From Bacteroidales bacterium (GTDB taxonomy: Bacteria > Bacteroidota > Bacteroidia > Bacteroidales > UBA932), in assembly GCA_017962925.1 (NCBI GenBank), contig JAGCUK010000037.1, positions 1 to 40,766 on the forward strand: a stretch of 40,766 bases of DNA. The letters run 5' to 3'. Below, one piece after another: positions 30,927-39,154 of this stretch. Positions within the stretch are counted from its first letter, which is position 1, and every line of letters begins with the position of its first letter. Position numbers and translations under genes: made by a program. The notes beneath the pieces were generated by a model that was given only the letters and a program-made list of their open reading frames with translations, searched no databases and was not told the DNA's origin.

Positions 30927-32386
30927 AGTGCCTGTTTTTTAGGGGATGCGAGTTGAAGAAGGATGATGATCAGCCTGGCGAGAATGAAGTAGACCGCCGT
31001 TATCACCAGCAGCGGGAAGAAGGCGTCGAAAGTGCGGCTGCGTATCATGTCTCCCGCCCGCGTAAGATCCTGGATAGCGATATATCCTACGATAGATGTT
31101 CCCTTCAGGGTGCTTATGCATTGCCCGCGGAAAAGCGGAAGGCCACGCTTGGCAGCCTGGGGAAGCACAATATTGAAGAATGTCTGCAACCTGGTGAATC
31201 CCAACGCCAGGCCAGCCTCCGTCTGTCCGCGGGGGATAGCTTCAAGCGATGTGGAATAGATTCTTCCGGCCCCTGCCGCGAAATCCATAGCGAATGCCAC
31301 GACGGCTACCATCGAAGGGCTCAACCCGCTGCCCGCGAATACCACATAGAAAAGGATGAGCAGCAGCACGAGAATCGGCACGCCCGCCATGAACCAGTTG
31401 TAAACGGCGGCAGTGTCGCGAAGCCATCTGCGGCGGCTGCGTGTCATTGCGCATATCCCCACCCCCAGCACAGCTCCGAATAGAATCGCCAGAAGCGTTA
31501 TTTTCAAGGTTTCAAGCAGGCCGGAAGTAATGTATTTCCATCGGCCTTCATCCAAAAAATTCCGCTTGAAGCTTCTCTTTATCCTGCCCCAGAATCCTAC
31601 GGATTCATTTTTCGCGGCAGTGTCCTGGATATAATATGCTCCATGGAAGTAGTGATACGGTTCGGCAAACGAAAACTCCACCTGCCTTTCGGGGGTGACG
31701 AACAGACAACCGAGCATCAGGTCAACCGTGCCGTTTTTCACGGCCATCATGCCGGAAGTGTCGTAAAGTTTAAACTCGAGAGGCCTGTGAAGATAGTTTG
31801 AAAGAGCCCTTGCCATGTCTATCTCCATTCCATACCACTCGTCTCCAACCATGAATGCAATAGGTGCCACGTTGGTCACGACGGCTACCCGGAGCGGCTC
31901 GCCTTCGTTCTCGACGGGAATGTGACGGAGCGTCTTGTTCGAAGTATATGCTTCCGTCAACCAGAAATCCTTGAGAGTTTTCATGGTGCCGTCCGCCTCG
32001 AGATTCTTCTGGACGGCATTCATGGCAGCGAGAAGTTCAGTGTTGTCTTTGCGGAACATGAATGCTGTCGGGAAACTCAGGCTGGTCTTGAAGGCCATCT
32101 TTATTCCATATTCCTTGCAGACCTCGGAATTGAATGTAACCTCATCCTGAACGAGAGCATCGGCATGACCGCTCAGAACGGCCTGGATAAGGTCGGCCTC
32201 GGTGTTGAAAAGCAGGAGTTCGATGTCTTTGCGGCCGGACAGTTCCAAATCGTAGCAAGACCCGGTTTTGGCCGCAATCCTCAGGCCGGCAAGGTCCTCT
32301 TCGCTTTGTAACTGAAGCGTTTTGTCTCCACCAGGCGAGCAGGACAACGCGAACACGGCAACAAGAAAAAACAAAAAATTCTTCAT
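30923..32386 (-). CDS. ABC transporter fusion: permuted amino-acid-binding domain + permease
   Basis: 487 residues. A lipoprotein-type signal (MKNFLFFLVAVFALSC, C16) comes first. Residues about 27-145 match the C-terminal half of an SBP_bac_3 protein (SEEDLAGLRIAAKTGSCYDLEL, FNTEADLIQAVLSGHADALV, FMFRKDNTELLAAMNAVQKNLEADGTMKTLKDFW). Residues about 160-265 match the N-terminal half (PLRVAVVTNVAPIAFMVGDEWYGMEIDMARALS, VDLMLGCLFVTPERQVEFSFAEPYHYF). Residues about 290-480 are the inner-membrane permease (LLETLKITLLAILFGAVLG; EAGLALGFTRLQTFFNIVLPQA). Together with the ATPase gene downstream (ATGA overlap) this forms a complete polar amino acid importer. The start was set at the signal peptide; the -7 box is 3 nt upstream. 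Confidence 0.88.
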   Translation of the reverse strand: MKNFLFFLVAVFALSCSPGGDKTLQLQSEEDLAGLRIAAKTGSCYDLELSGRKDIELLLFNTEADLIQAVLSGHADALVQDEVTFNSEVCKEYGIKMAFKTSLSFPTAFMFRKDNTELLAAMNAVQKNLEADGTMKTLKDFWLTEAYTSNKTLRHIPVENEGEPLRVAVVTNVAPIAFMVGDEWYGMEIDMARALSNYLHRPLEFKLYDTSGMMAVKNGTVDLMLGCLFVTPERQVEFSFAEPYHYFHGAYYIQDTAAKNESVGFWGRIKRSFKRNFLDEGRWKYITSGLLETLKITLLAILFGAVLGVGICAMTRSRRRWLRDTAAVYNWFMAGVPILVLLLILFYVVFAGSGLSPSMVAVVAFAMDFAAGAGRIYSTSLEAIPRGQTEAGLALGFTRLQTFFNIVLPQAAKRGLPLFRGQCISTLKGTSIVGYIAIQDLTRAGDMIRSRTFDAFFPLLVITAVYFILARLIIILLQLASPKKQAL

Positions 32387-32389
32387 ACG

Positions 32390-32397
32390 CAAATATA
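32390..32397 (-). promoter_or_regulatory. -7 box of the ABC transporter operon, 3 nt from the ATG
   Basis: The minus strand reads TATATTTG and then CGT before the ATG at 32386: the shortest such spacing in the window. Confidence 0.6.
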
Positions 32398-32484
32398 CTA
32401 AAAACTCCGCTTTGCCAGAATGCTTTCGACGTCCCGAAAATCCGGACGTCAGCGGCATCTGGATGAATTGGGCAGTCGAAGACA

Positions 32485-32531
32485 GGGCACGAAAAAAGGC
32501 GTCGCGGGAAAGCGATGCCTTTTTCGTGCCC
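32485..32531 (-). terminator. Long hairpin terminator of tRNA-Leu(CAA), including the tRNA 3' end
   Basis: GGGCACGAAAAAAGGCGTCGC (plus strand 32485-32505) is almost fully complementary to 32512-32531 around a GGGAAA loop, with one bulged A and one G-T pair. The inner stem with its T-run (on the minus strand, GCGACGCC then TTTTTT) is a normal intrinsic terminator for the tRNA. The outer stem pairs the last bases of the tRNA (GGGCA) with the trailer. It can also work for plus-strand transcription. Confidence 0.75.
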
Positions 32532-32611
32532 AGAGCGGGAATCGAACCCGCACGTCTTTAAGGGACACTGGATTTTGAGTCCAGCGCGTCTACCAATTCC
32601 GCCATCCGGGC
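32527..32611 (-). tRNA. tRNA-Leu(CAA)
   Basis: 85 nt, class II. Acceptor GCCCGGA pairs with TCTGGGC (one G-U). The anticodon stem is CTGGA/TCCAG around loop CTCAAAA, anticodon CAA (plus-strand 32575-32577), reading UUG. It has a long variable arm and a T arm GCGGG-TTCGATT-CCCGC. The discriminator is A73; CCA is not encoded. No integrase or duplicated 3' end in direct orientation is nearby, so there is no sign of an attachment site. Confidence 0.95.
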
Positions 32612-32676
32612 TGGGGTCGGGCGAGGTGACGGAACACTTCGCTGGCGATTGGACTGCAAAGGTAAGAATTTTTTCG

Positions 32677-32683
32677 TAACTTG
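32677..32683 (+). promoter_or_regulatory. Weak -7-like box of aroB
   Basis: TAACTTG (TAnnTTTG lacking one T) lies 8 nt before the aroB ATG. The spacing resembles the other short-leader genes, but the match is imperfect. Confidence 0.35.
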
Positions 32684-32691
32684 CAGGTGTT

Positions 32692-33675
32692 ATGGAAGGT
32701 CTTGCATCAGAATTGAAGAAATACCGCCACATTTTCGTGGTTTGCGACCGGAATGTTTTGGCTTTTGCGGAAGGCCTGGCCTCCGGACGGCAGTGGCCGA
32801 TACTGCCTATCACCGCCGATGAAACCCACAAAAACATCGACACAGTGATGGAGATCTGCCGCTGGCTGATGGAGCAGGGGGCGGATCGCGACGCGATGGT
32901 TCTGGCGGTTGGCGGCGGAGTCACCACAGACATGGCCGGCTTCGCAGCATCCATCTACAAGCGCGGCGTGAGCTATGCCAATGTGCCAACCACGCTCCTT
33001 TCCATGGTAGATGCGGCCATCGGCGGCAAGACCGGAGTGAACCTCGACGGCCTAAAGAACCTGCTGGGAGTCATCCGTCAGCCGGAATTCACCGCCATCT
33101 ACCCGGAGGCGCTGGAGACACTGCCGGAGCGGGAACTGCGCAGCGGAGTAGCGGAAATGCTTAAGACCTTTATCATCAAGAACCCTAGGAACGCATATGA
33201 ACGGGCGGTAAAGCTGTTCTCGTCCGGTTCCTTCGCTTCGCTCGAAGTGGCAGAAAACGGCGAGCTGGCCGAACTGATCCAGATCGCAGCCGGCATCAAG
33301 CAGGAGATTGTGGAGAAGGATGAGTTCGAGAGCGGGCTCCGGCGCAAACTCAATCTGGGCCACACCTATGGCCACGCAATCGAGTGGTGGCAAAAAGAAT
33401 CCGGCCGCAAAGAGCAATTCACCCATGGCGAAGCTGTTGCAATAGGCATGGTGCAGGCGGCAATCATCTCCGAAAAACTCGGCACCGCCGAGCCCGGCCT
33501 GGCAGAACGCATAGCAAAAGACCTGAAAGCCTGTGGCCTGCCGACGGTACTCCCCTGCCCGGAAAAAGTCCTCCTCCCCGCCATCAAGAAGGATAAAAAA
33601 GCGGAGGACGGAAAAATCAATTTCGTCCTCCCCGTGAAAATCGGCAAAGTCGCCGTTAAGAAAATCGCGCTATAG
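32692..33675 (+). CDS. aroB: 3-Dehydroquinate synthase AroB
   Basis: 327 residues; converts DAHP to 3-dehydroquinate, step 2 of the shikimate pathway, using NAD and a divalent metal. Signatures: LAVGGGVTTDMAGFAASIYKRG for NAD, PTTLLSMVDAAIGGKTGVN, the SGVAEMLKT region with the metal-binding Glu, and NLGHTYGHAIE plus THGEAVAIGM with metal-binding histidines. It is slightly shorter than the usual 340-370 residues at the N-terminus. Its 3' end overlaps the convergent secreted phosphoesterase gene by 6 bp. The peptide SGSFASLEV (about residues 179-187) is encoded by the 17-bp repeat also found in ispE. Confidence 0.95.
   Translation: MEGLASELKKYRHIFVVCDRNVLAFAEGLASGRQWPILPITADETHKNIDTVMEICRWLMEQGADRDAMVLAVGGGVTTDMAGFAASIYKRGVSYANVPTTLLSMVDAAIGGKTGVNLDGLKNLLGVIRQPEFTAIYPEALETLPERELRSGVAEMLKTFIIKNPRNAYERAVKLFSSGSFASLEVAENGELAELIQIAAGIKQEIVEKDEFESGLRRKLNLGHTYGHAIEWWQKESGRKEQFTHGEAVAIGMVQAAIISEKLGTAEPGLAERIAKDLKACGLPTVLPCPEKVLLPAIKKDKKAEDGKINFVLPVKIGKVAVKKIAL
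33228..33244 (+). repeat. 17-bp dispersed repeat inside aroB (copy 2)
   Basis: TTCCTTCGCTTCGCTCG, identical to 10984-11000 in ispE. Here it is in sense orientation and encodes SFASL in a variable loop of AroB. The flanks differ (GAAGTGG here, GAATGAC there). Confidence 0.5.
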
Positions 33676-35043
33676 AACCTTGCACTTCTGTGTAAGGACG
33701 TTGCTCTCGGCGCCCCAGGAATCCACGGCACGCAGCGAGACCTCGTAATCTCCAGGTTCGAGGCCGATGTCACGTACCCAGACCTTCTTCATCTGCGAAG
33801 CCTTCGGAGCGCGGTAGAAATCCGTCAAGATCTTGCGGCTGGCCACCACATTGCCATCGCGAGTGACGGTCAGGAAGTAAGTGTGCGCGAATTCATCATC
33901 CTCCGCAGCACTCCAAACCACCTTCACCTTATTCTCGCTCCCCATCGCCTTCAGATCCTTCAGCACCGGGGCCTTGTTGGCAGCGGCAATGGCGGAATGA
34001 TTGTACTTCGCCAGGTGGCTGCCATCCTTCGCGGGACGCTTGACGGTCCAGGGCTCGCCGATGGTGGTCTGATTGTAGAAATCCATCCTCACCACGCGCA
34101 TATTGCCTTTCTTGTCGAACTGCAGCAGCAGTCCCTGCGAGAACTCCTCCCTGTCCCTCATCACAGTCAGGCCGGCCATATCGTCGTAGCCGCCGTTATC
34201 GATGGCCATATAACGCACAGAAGCTGTGCCCATCACCGTAAAAGCGCCCTGCCAGATGCTTCTGGGGTCATTCAGAGGGAAGTGAAGATGCCCGCCGAAC
34301 ACCACGGCCTGGGGATACTTCTCCAGCACATCCGTCAGCACTTTGGTGCTCCAATAGCCGTTACCCTTGGGATAGACATTGTCCAGGAAACTGCCATAGA
34401 TGGTGCCGTAGATCATCGCATGGGTGATCACCAGCACGAACTTATCCGGCTCCTTCTCGGTGATGGCTTTCAGCTGATCGTCCAGCCACTGGATGCTTTC
34501 CTTGGGATAGACCACAGGGTTCCTGCCGTCCGGCACGACCGAAAGGATGTGGCATCCGCCGATAACGCAATGGCGGCAGCCATAATTGTCCCGCATCTCC
34601 GGAGTGTCAACGTCGGTCTGGAAATAATTGGCCCCGAATATCTTATAGATTTTCTGGGCCTCCTCGTAGGTGCGCTCACTCCATTCATGATAGGTATCGT
34701 GGTTGCCCACTGTGAAAACCATCGGAGTTTGCTTAGGGTTGAAAATGCCCTCATACAGGCGCTTCCAATCATTGAACTCGGTATATTTCTTCAGGTCCCA
34801 GGCGGGGCTGTCCGCCAGATCCCCAACCACGACCACGCCATCCAGGCCGCCGAAGTTCGCGGCATAGTCGCGCTCCTGAATCAGGGCGCTGCGGAACTTG
34901 TAGGCAGGCACGGAATTGTAGCCGTTCACATGGGTATCGCTGATGACCGCAAGGTTGAGAACGACCTTCCTAGGGTTGAAATCTTTAGCGGAAGCGGCGC
35001 CGCAGATGAGCAGCACCGCTATGATAGTCAATAACTTACGCAT
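33670..35043 (-). CDS. Secreted calcineurin-like metallophosphoesterase
   Basis: 457 residues. A type I signal peptide (MRKLLTIIAVLLICGAASA) is followed by a full set of phosphoesterase motifs: LAVISDTHVNGYN, VVVVGDLADSPAWD, FTVGNHDTYHEW, VLVITHAMIYGTIYG and VVFGGHLHFPLND. A C-terminal fibronectin-type or Ig-like stretch (about 365-455: KVKVVWSAAEDDEFAHTYFLTVTRDG ... DYEVSLRAVDSWGAES) probably binds substrate or surface. It is likely periplasmic, acting on phosphate esters of unknown identity. The start was chosen at the signal peptide; the ATG overlaps the radA stop by 8 bp, so it is the last gene of that operon. Confidence 0.87.
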   Translation of the reverse strand: MRKLLTIIAVLLICGAASAKDFNPRKVVLNLAVISDTHVNGYNSVPAYKFRSALIQERDYAANFGGLDGVVVVGDLADSPAWDLKKYTEFNDWKRLYEGIFNPKQTPMVFTVGNHDTYHEWSERTYEEAQKIYKIFGANYFQTDVDTPEMRDNYGCRHCVIGGCHILSVVPDGRNPVVYPKESIQWLDDQLKAITEKEPDKFVLVITHAMIYGTIYGSFLDNVYPKGNGYWSTKVLTDVLEKYPQAVVFGGHLHFPLNDPRSIWQGAFTVMGTASVRYMAIDNGGYDDMAGLTVMRDREEFSQGLLLQFDKKGNMRVVRMDFYNQTTIGEPWTVKRPAKDGSHLAKYNHSAIAAANKAPVLKDLKAMGSENKVKVVWSAAEDDEFAHTYFLTVTRDGNVVASRKILTDFYRAPKASQMKKVWVRDIGLEPGDYEVSLRAVDSWGAESNVLTQKCKVL

Positions 35044-36409
35044 TCTTGAAGAGGGCTTTGACCAGCGCGGGCACATCCGCCACCTTCACCACTTTTATGG
35101 TCTTGGGGAGATTGTCCGGCAAGGGTGAATAGCTGCTTACGAATATCTTCTTGAACCCCAGGCGGGCGGCCTCGCTGATGCGGCGGTCGGTCTGGGCGAC
35201 GGGACGGATTTCTCCGCTGAGGCCCACTTCACCGGCGAAGCAGGAGTCCCCGGGCAGGGAGTAGTCGAAGTTGGATGAGAGCACGGCGGCGATGACCGCG
35301 AGATCCGCGGCGGGATCGCTCACCTTCAGCCCTCCGGCCATGTTGAGGAAGACGTCTTTTGCGGAGAGATGGAATCCTGCACGCTTCTCCAGCACCGCCA
35401 GGAGCATATTCAAGCGGCGGGTGTCGAAGCCGGTGGCGGAGCGCTGGGCAGTGCCGTATACGGCACTGGACACCAGGGCCTGAACCTCGAAGAGGAGGGG
35501 CCTGGTGCCATCGAGCGTAGCGCAGATGGCCGCTCCGCTGAGGCCTGCCTCGTGCATGGGGATGAGCATTTCGGAGGGATTCTCCACCTCCTTCAGGCCC
35601 GCGCCGGTCATCTCGAACACCGCGATCTCCGAAGTGGAGCCGAAGCGGTTCTTGATGCTCCGGAGTATCCTGTATGCACCGCGGTTCTCTCCCTCGAACT
35701 GCAACACCACGTCCACTATGTGCTCGAGAATCTTGGGGCCGGCGATGTATCCGTCTTTGGTAATGTGGCCTATGAGGATGACGGGCACGCCGGATTCTTT
35801 GGCGAAGCGCAACAGCATCGCTGCCACTTCCTTTATCTGGCTGACGCTGCCGGGGGTGGATTCCACGGTGTCGGTGAACATCGTCTGCACCGAATCAACT
35901 ATCATCAGATCCGGCTTGATCTCCCCCGCCTGCGCTATCACATCCTCTATGCGAGTCTCGCAGAAAATGAGGGTGTTATCCTTCGCTTCGCCGGAGAGGC
36001 GTTCCGCGCGCATCTTGACCTGACGGGCACTTTCCTCGCCGGTCACATAGAGCGTCTGCAGCCCCGAATTCAGGGGGATCTGCAGGCTCAGGGTAGATTT
36101 GCCGATGCCGGGTTCACCGCCGATCAGCACCAGCGACCCGGGCACGATGCCACCCCCGAGAAGACGGTCCACCTCGGGCATGCCGAGCAGGACGCGATCT
36201 TCTTTGGAATGGTCTATCTCCTTGAGATTCAGGGGCTTTCTGTCCCTGTTGGATTTGGTTGCAAGGCCCTTGGAACCGCTTGCGGACTTCTTCTCCACCG
36301 GCGCCTCCACCATCGTATTCCACTCTCCGCACGCCGGGCAGCGCCCCATCCACTTGGGGCTTTCGTTACCGCAATTGGTGCAGTACCAAAGAGTCTTCGC
36401 GGATGCCAT
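35036..36409 (-). CDS. radA: DNA repair protein RadA (Sms)
   Basis: 457 residues. An N-terminal C4 zinc finger (C10, C13, C24, C27: WYCTNCGNESPKWMGRCPACGEW) precedes a RecA-like ATPase (Walker A GGEPGIGKST) with the RadA-specific KNRFGS motif (IKNRFGSTSEIAVFEM) and a C-terminal Lon-protease-like domain (FLNMAGGLKVSDPAADLAVIAAVLSS, GEVGLSGEIRPV). RadA is a DnaB-like helicase that drives branch migration in recombination. Full length. It starts 5 nt after nagB and overlaps the downstream phosphoesterase gene. Confidence 0.97.
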   Translation of the reverse strand: MASAKTLWYCTNCGNESPKWMGRCPACGEWNTMVEAPVEKKSASGSKGLATKSNRDRKPLNLKEIDHSKEDRVLLGMPEVDRLLGGGIVPGSLVLIGGEPGIGKSTLSLQIPLNSGLQTLYVTGEESARQVKMRAERLSGEAKDNTLIFCETRIEDVIAQAGEIKPDLMIVDSVQTMFTDTVESTPGSVSQIKEVAAMLLRFAKESGVPVILIGHITKDGYIAGPKILEHIVDVVLQFEGENRGAYRILRSIKNRFGSTSEIAVFEMTGAGLKEVENPSEMLIPMHEAGLSGAAICATLDGTRPLLFEVQALVSSAVYGTAQRSATGFDTRRLNMLLAVLEKRAGFHLSAKDVFLNMAGGLKVSDPAADLAVIAAVLSSNFDYSLPGDSCFAGEVGLSGEIRPVAQTDRRISEAARLGFKKIFVSSYSPLPDNLPKTIKVVKVADVPALVKALFKNA

Positions 36410-36414
36410 TGCAA

Positions 36415-37209
36415 CTACCGCATTTCTGCGGCCTCAACGGCTTTGAAGTACTTGTAGCTGCTGACTTTGAGTTCGCCGGCGGCGTCTTCGTCCATAACGA
36501 CTATGCCGTCGGGATGATTCTGCAGTGCAGAAACGGTGTTCTTGTGGGTGATGGGGCCTTCGATGGCTTCGCCGATGGCGCGGGCCTTCTTGGGGCCGAA
36601 TGCCATGATCACCACTTCCTTGGCGCTGAGCACGGTGGCCACGCCAACGGACATCGCCTGCTTGGGCACGAGGTTCACGTCGCCGCCGAAGAAGCGGGAG
36701 TTCACGCGGATAGTGTCATCGGTAAGGGTGACCACGCGGGTGCGGCTCTGCAGAGGCGAGAAGGGCTCGTTGAATGCGATGTGTCCGTCTTCGCCGATGC
36801 CGCCCAGGAAGAGGTCGAATCCGCCGGTGGCGGCAATCTTCTCTTCGTAGGAGGCGCACTCAGCGGCGAGGTCGGGTGCATTGCCGTCCAGGATATGGAT
36901 ATTCTCGCGGGGAATGTCGATATGGTTGAAGAGGTTGGTGTACATGAAGCTGTGGTAGCTCTCGGGATGCTCGACCGGCAGACCGACATACTCGTCCATA
37001 TTGAAGGTGATAACGTTCTTGAAGCTGAGTTCGCCGGCTTTAACCATGCGCACCAGTTCTGCATAAACCTTCAAAGGAGTGGAACCTGTAGGGAGACCCA
37101 GCACGAAGGGCTTGTCGCTCACTTTTGCCTTGGCCTTGATGGCGTTGGCTATGCGGTTGGCCACCCACAGAGCGGCCTCGCTTTCTTTTTCTCTGATTAT
37201 TACTTTCAT
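36415..37209 (-). CDS. nagB: Glucosamine-6-phosphate deaminase NagB
   Basis: 264 residues, full length. It converts glucosamine-6-phosphate to fructose-6-phosphate and ammonia, the entry of amino sugars into glycolysis. All catalytic positions of the E. coli enzyme are present with the same numbering: D72 (TFNMDEYVGLP), D141 and H143 (GGIGEDGHIAFNEP) and E148. LGLPTGSTPLKVY is the phosphate-binding loop. It follows the NagB-like/PIG-L fusion gene by one base. The pairing suggests that the two act on related amino sugars. Confidence 0.96.
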   Translation of the reverse strand: MKVIIREKESEAALWVANRIANAIKAKAKVSDKPFVLGLPTGSTPLKVYAELVRMVKAGELSFKNVITFNMDEYVGLPVEHPESYHSFMYTNLFNHIDIPRENIHILDGNAPDLAAECASYEEKIAATGGFDLFLGGIGEDGHIAFNEPFSPLQSRTRVVTLTDDTIRVNSRFFGGDVNLVPKQAMSVGVATVLSAKEVVIMAFGPKKARAIGEAIEGPITHKNTVSALQNHPDGIVVMDEDAAGELKVSSYKYFKAVEAAEMR

Positions 37210-37210
37210 A

Positions 37211-39142
37211 TTATCTCAATCTTAGGAAAACTTCAATTGCCTGATATTCAGCCATACCGAGCTCATCGTAGTGCTGAGCGGTGGCCTGGGTGCGGTCTTC
37301 GGCACGCTGCCAGAACTCGCGGGGATCCTCTCCCGGGAAGGGAACGATATCCTTCTGGGAAAGGTGACGGTAGATAGCGTGGCGCTTCTCGATCAGCTCG
37401 TCCGGGCTGAGCGGAACGGCCATGTCTACGCGGGCGAGCTCCCACTCCATCCATGCGCCGCGGTAGAGCCAGATGTGGCAGTCCGGAATCCAGCTTGCGC
37501 CTTCTTCCTTCAGCTGCTCGAATGCCTCCAGAGCTGCCTCGGTGCAAACGCGGTGGGTGCCGTGAGGATCCGCAAGGTCTCCTGCCATATAGATCTGGTC
37601 CGGCTTGATATCATCCATCAGTTTCTTGATGATGTCCACATCCGCCTGGCTGCAAGGGAGCTTGCGTATGCCGCCGCTCTCGTAGAAGGGCAGATTAAGG
37701 AAGTGGATGTGATCGTCCTTCATGCCGAAGGAGTAGTCTGCGGCACGGGCCTCGCTGCGGCGGATGGCTGCCTTGATGTCCAGCAGTTTGCGGGGCTCGG
37801 GTTCGCCGGGCACCTTGGAATCTATCAGTGCCTGCACTTCCGCCGTCCTGTCGCCATAGCCAAGCTGGTAGGCAGCATCGATGTGCTGCATCACCACCGA
37901 GTCGTGGACTGCCACATTGCCGGAGGTCTGGTATGCCACGTGCACATCGTGTCCCTGATGCACCAGGCGGATGAAGGTACCTCCCATGGATATCACGTCA
38001 TCGTCCGGATGAGGACTGAGGATGAGCACCTTCTTGGGGAAGGGCTTGGATGCCACCGGGCGGGTGCTGTCGTCGGCGTTGGGCTTGCCTCCGGGCCAGC
38101 CGGTGATGGTATGCTGGAGTTCATTGAACACCTGGATATTCACCTGGTTGAAGCCGCCCGCCACATCCAGCAGCTCCTCGAGGGAATGCTGCAGATAATC
38201 GGCGTGGGTGAGCTTCAGGATAGGCTTGTGCACCTGCTGGCAAAGCCAGATGACTGCTTTGCGGCGGAACTTGGGAGTCCATTCGCAAGGGCCGATGAGC
38301 CAGGGGGCGATCACACGGGTGAGCAGGCTGCCGGAGACCTCATCTACAAAGAACTTGACATTGTGATGATGCTGGAAGTATGATGCCGGGCAGTCGGGGC
38401 CGATCTGGCCTTCCACTATGCGGGCAACTGCTTCTGCCTTGGTCTCACCCCATGCCATCAGGATTACCTGCTTGGCGCTCATCATGGTGCTGATGCCCAT
38501 GGTGATGGCTTCTTTTGGGGCGGCGGCCACATCTCCGTTGAAATAACGGGCCTGGCGCTTGCGGCTGGGATAACTCAGCAGCACGGTACGGGTGCGGCTG
38601 GATTCAGGAGTTCCGGCCTCGTTGAAGCCGACCTGCCCCTGCTCGCCGACACCCATGATGAGAAGATCCAATCCGCGTGCAGCCGCATCGAAATGGGCGC
38701 AGTAGTTGGACACATCATCGTGGGAGATGGTGCCGTTGGGGATATGGATGTTCTCGGGGAGAATATCAATGTTGTTCAGCAGCTCCACGTGCAGGCTGTA
38801 ATTGCGGCTCTGCATGTCATGCGGAGTGGACGGGTAGTACTCGTCTATGCTGAACACCGCGACATTCTTGAAGGAAATCTTCCCCTCTCTGAAATAGCGG
38901 GAAAGCACCTTATAGAGAGACGCCGGAGTGGCACCCGTAGTCAAGCCAAGCTTGAAGAGGCCACCCGGACGTTCTTTCTCGAATTTGTGGATTGCATCAA
39001 CGACAATATCTGCCAGTTTACGACTGCCCTCGGTGGAATCCGAATAAACCTCGGTGTAAATCTTGTCGTATCCGTGCAGGATGTCCTGCGGCAGACTCTT
39101 GGTAATCAGACCGCCATCCTCAGGCAAAGTAAAATGTCTCAT
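37211..39142 (-). CDS. NagB-like domain (degenerate active site) fused to a PIG-L/LmbE deacetylase
   Basis: 643 residues. Residues about 20-280 are NagB-like (KLGLTTGATPASLY, FSIDEYYPSTPHD with D100), but the catalytic motif GxGxDGH-IAFNE reads GVGEQGQVGFNE: Asp and His are both Gln (Q168, Q170), while E175 is kept. Deaminase activity is therefore doubtful, though sugar-phosphate binding may persist. Residues about 370-600 are a PIG-L/LmbE-type zinc deacetylase with the HPDDD motif (H378-D382: LILSPHPDDDVISMGG) and the later AGDLADPHGTHR metal ligand. This architecture matches a Bacteroides protein listed as 'glucosamine-6-phosphate deaminase-like'. A GlcNAc-related deacetylase controlled by the N-terminal domain is a reasonable inference. 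Confidence 0.88.
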   Translation of the reverse strand: MRHFTLPEDGGLITKSLPQDILHGYDKIYTEVYSDSTEGSRKLADIVVDAIHKFEKERPGGLFKLGLTTGATPASLYKVLSRYFREGKISFKNVAVFSIDEYYPSTPHDMQSRNYSLHVELLNNIDILPENIHIPNGTISHDDVSNYCAHFDAAARGLDLLIMGVGEQGQVGFNEAGTPESSRTRTVLLSYPSRKRQARYFNGDVAAAPKEAITMGISTMMSAKQVILMAWGETKAEAVARIVEGQIGPDCPASYFQHHHNVKFFVDEVSGSLLTRVIAPWLIGPCEWTPKFRRKAVIWLCQQVHKPILKLTHADYLQHSLEELLDVAGGFNQVNIQVFNELQHTITGWPGGKPNADDSTRPVASKPFPKKVLILSPHPDDDVISMGGTFIRLVHQGHDVHVAYQTSGNVAVHDSVVMQHIDAAYQLGYGDRTAEVQALIDSKVPGEPEPRKLLDIKAAIRRSEARAADYSFGMKDDHIHFLNLPFYESGGIRKLPCSQADVDIIKKLMDDIKPDQIYMAGDLADPHGTHRVCTEAALEAFEQLKEEGASWIPDCHIWLYRGAWMEWELARVDMAVPLSPDELIEKRHAIYRHLSQKDIVPFPGEDPREFWQRAEDRTQATAQHYDELGMAEYQAIEVFLRLR

Positions 39143-39154
39143 TGTCGCTAATTA

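Noticed and set aside
32527..32611. tRNA-Leu(CAA) as an integration site of a mobile island
   Set aside because: No integrase is present, and the tRNA 3' end is repeated only in inverted orientation as part of a terminator hairpin, not as a direct repeat.
35975..35995. Third copy of the TTCGCTTCGC repeat in radA
   Set aside because: Only about 13 bases match and they encode Gly-Glu-Ala-Lys in a normally conserved part of RadA, so chance and codon usage explain it.
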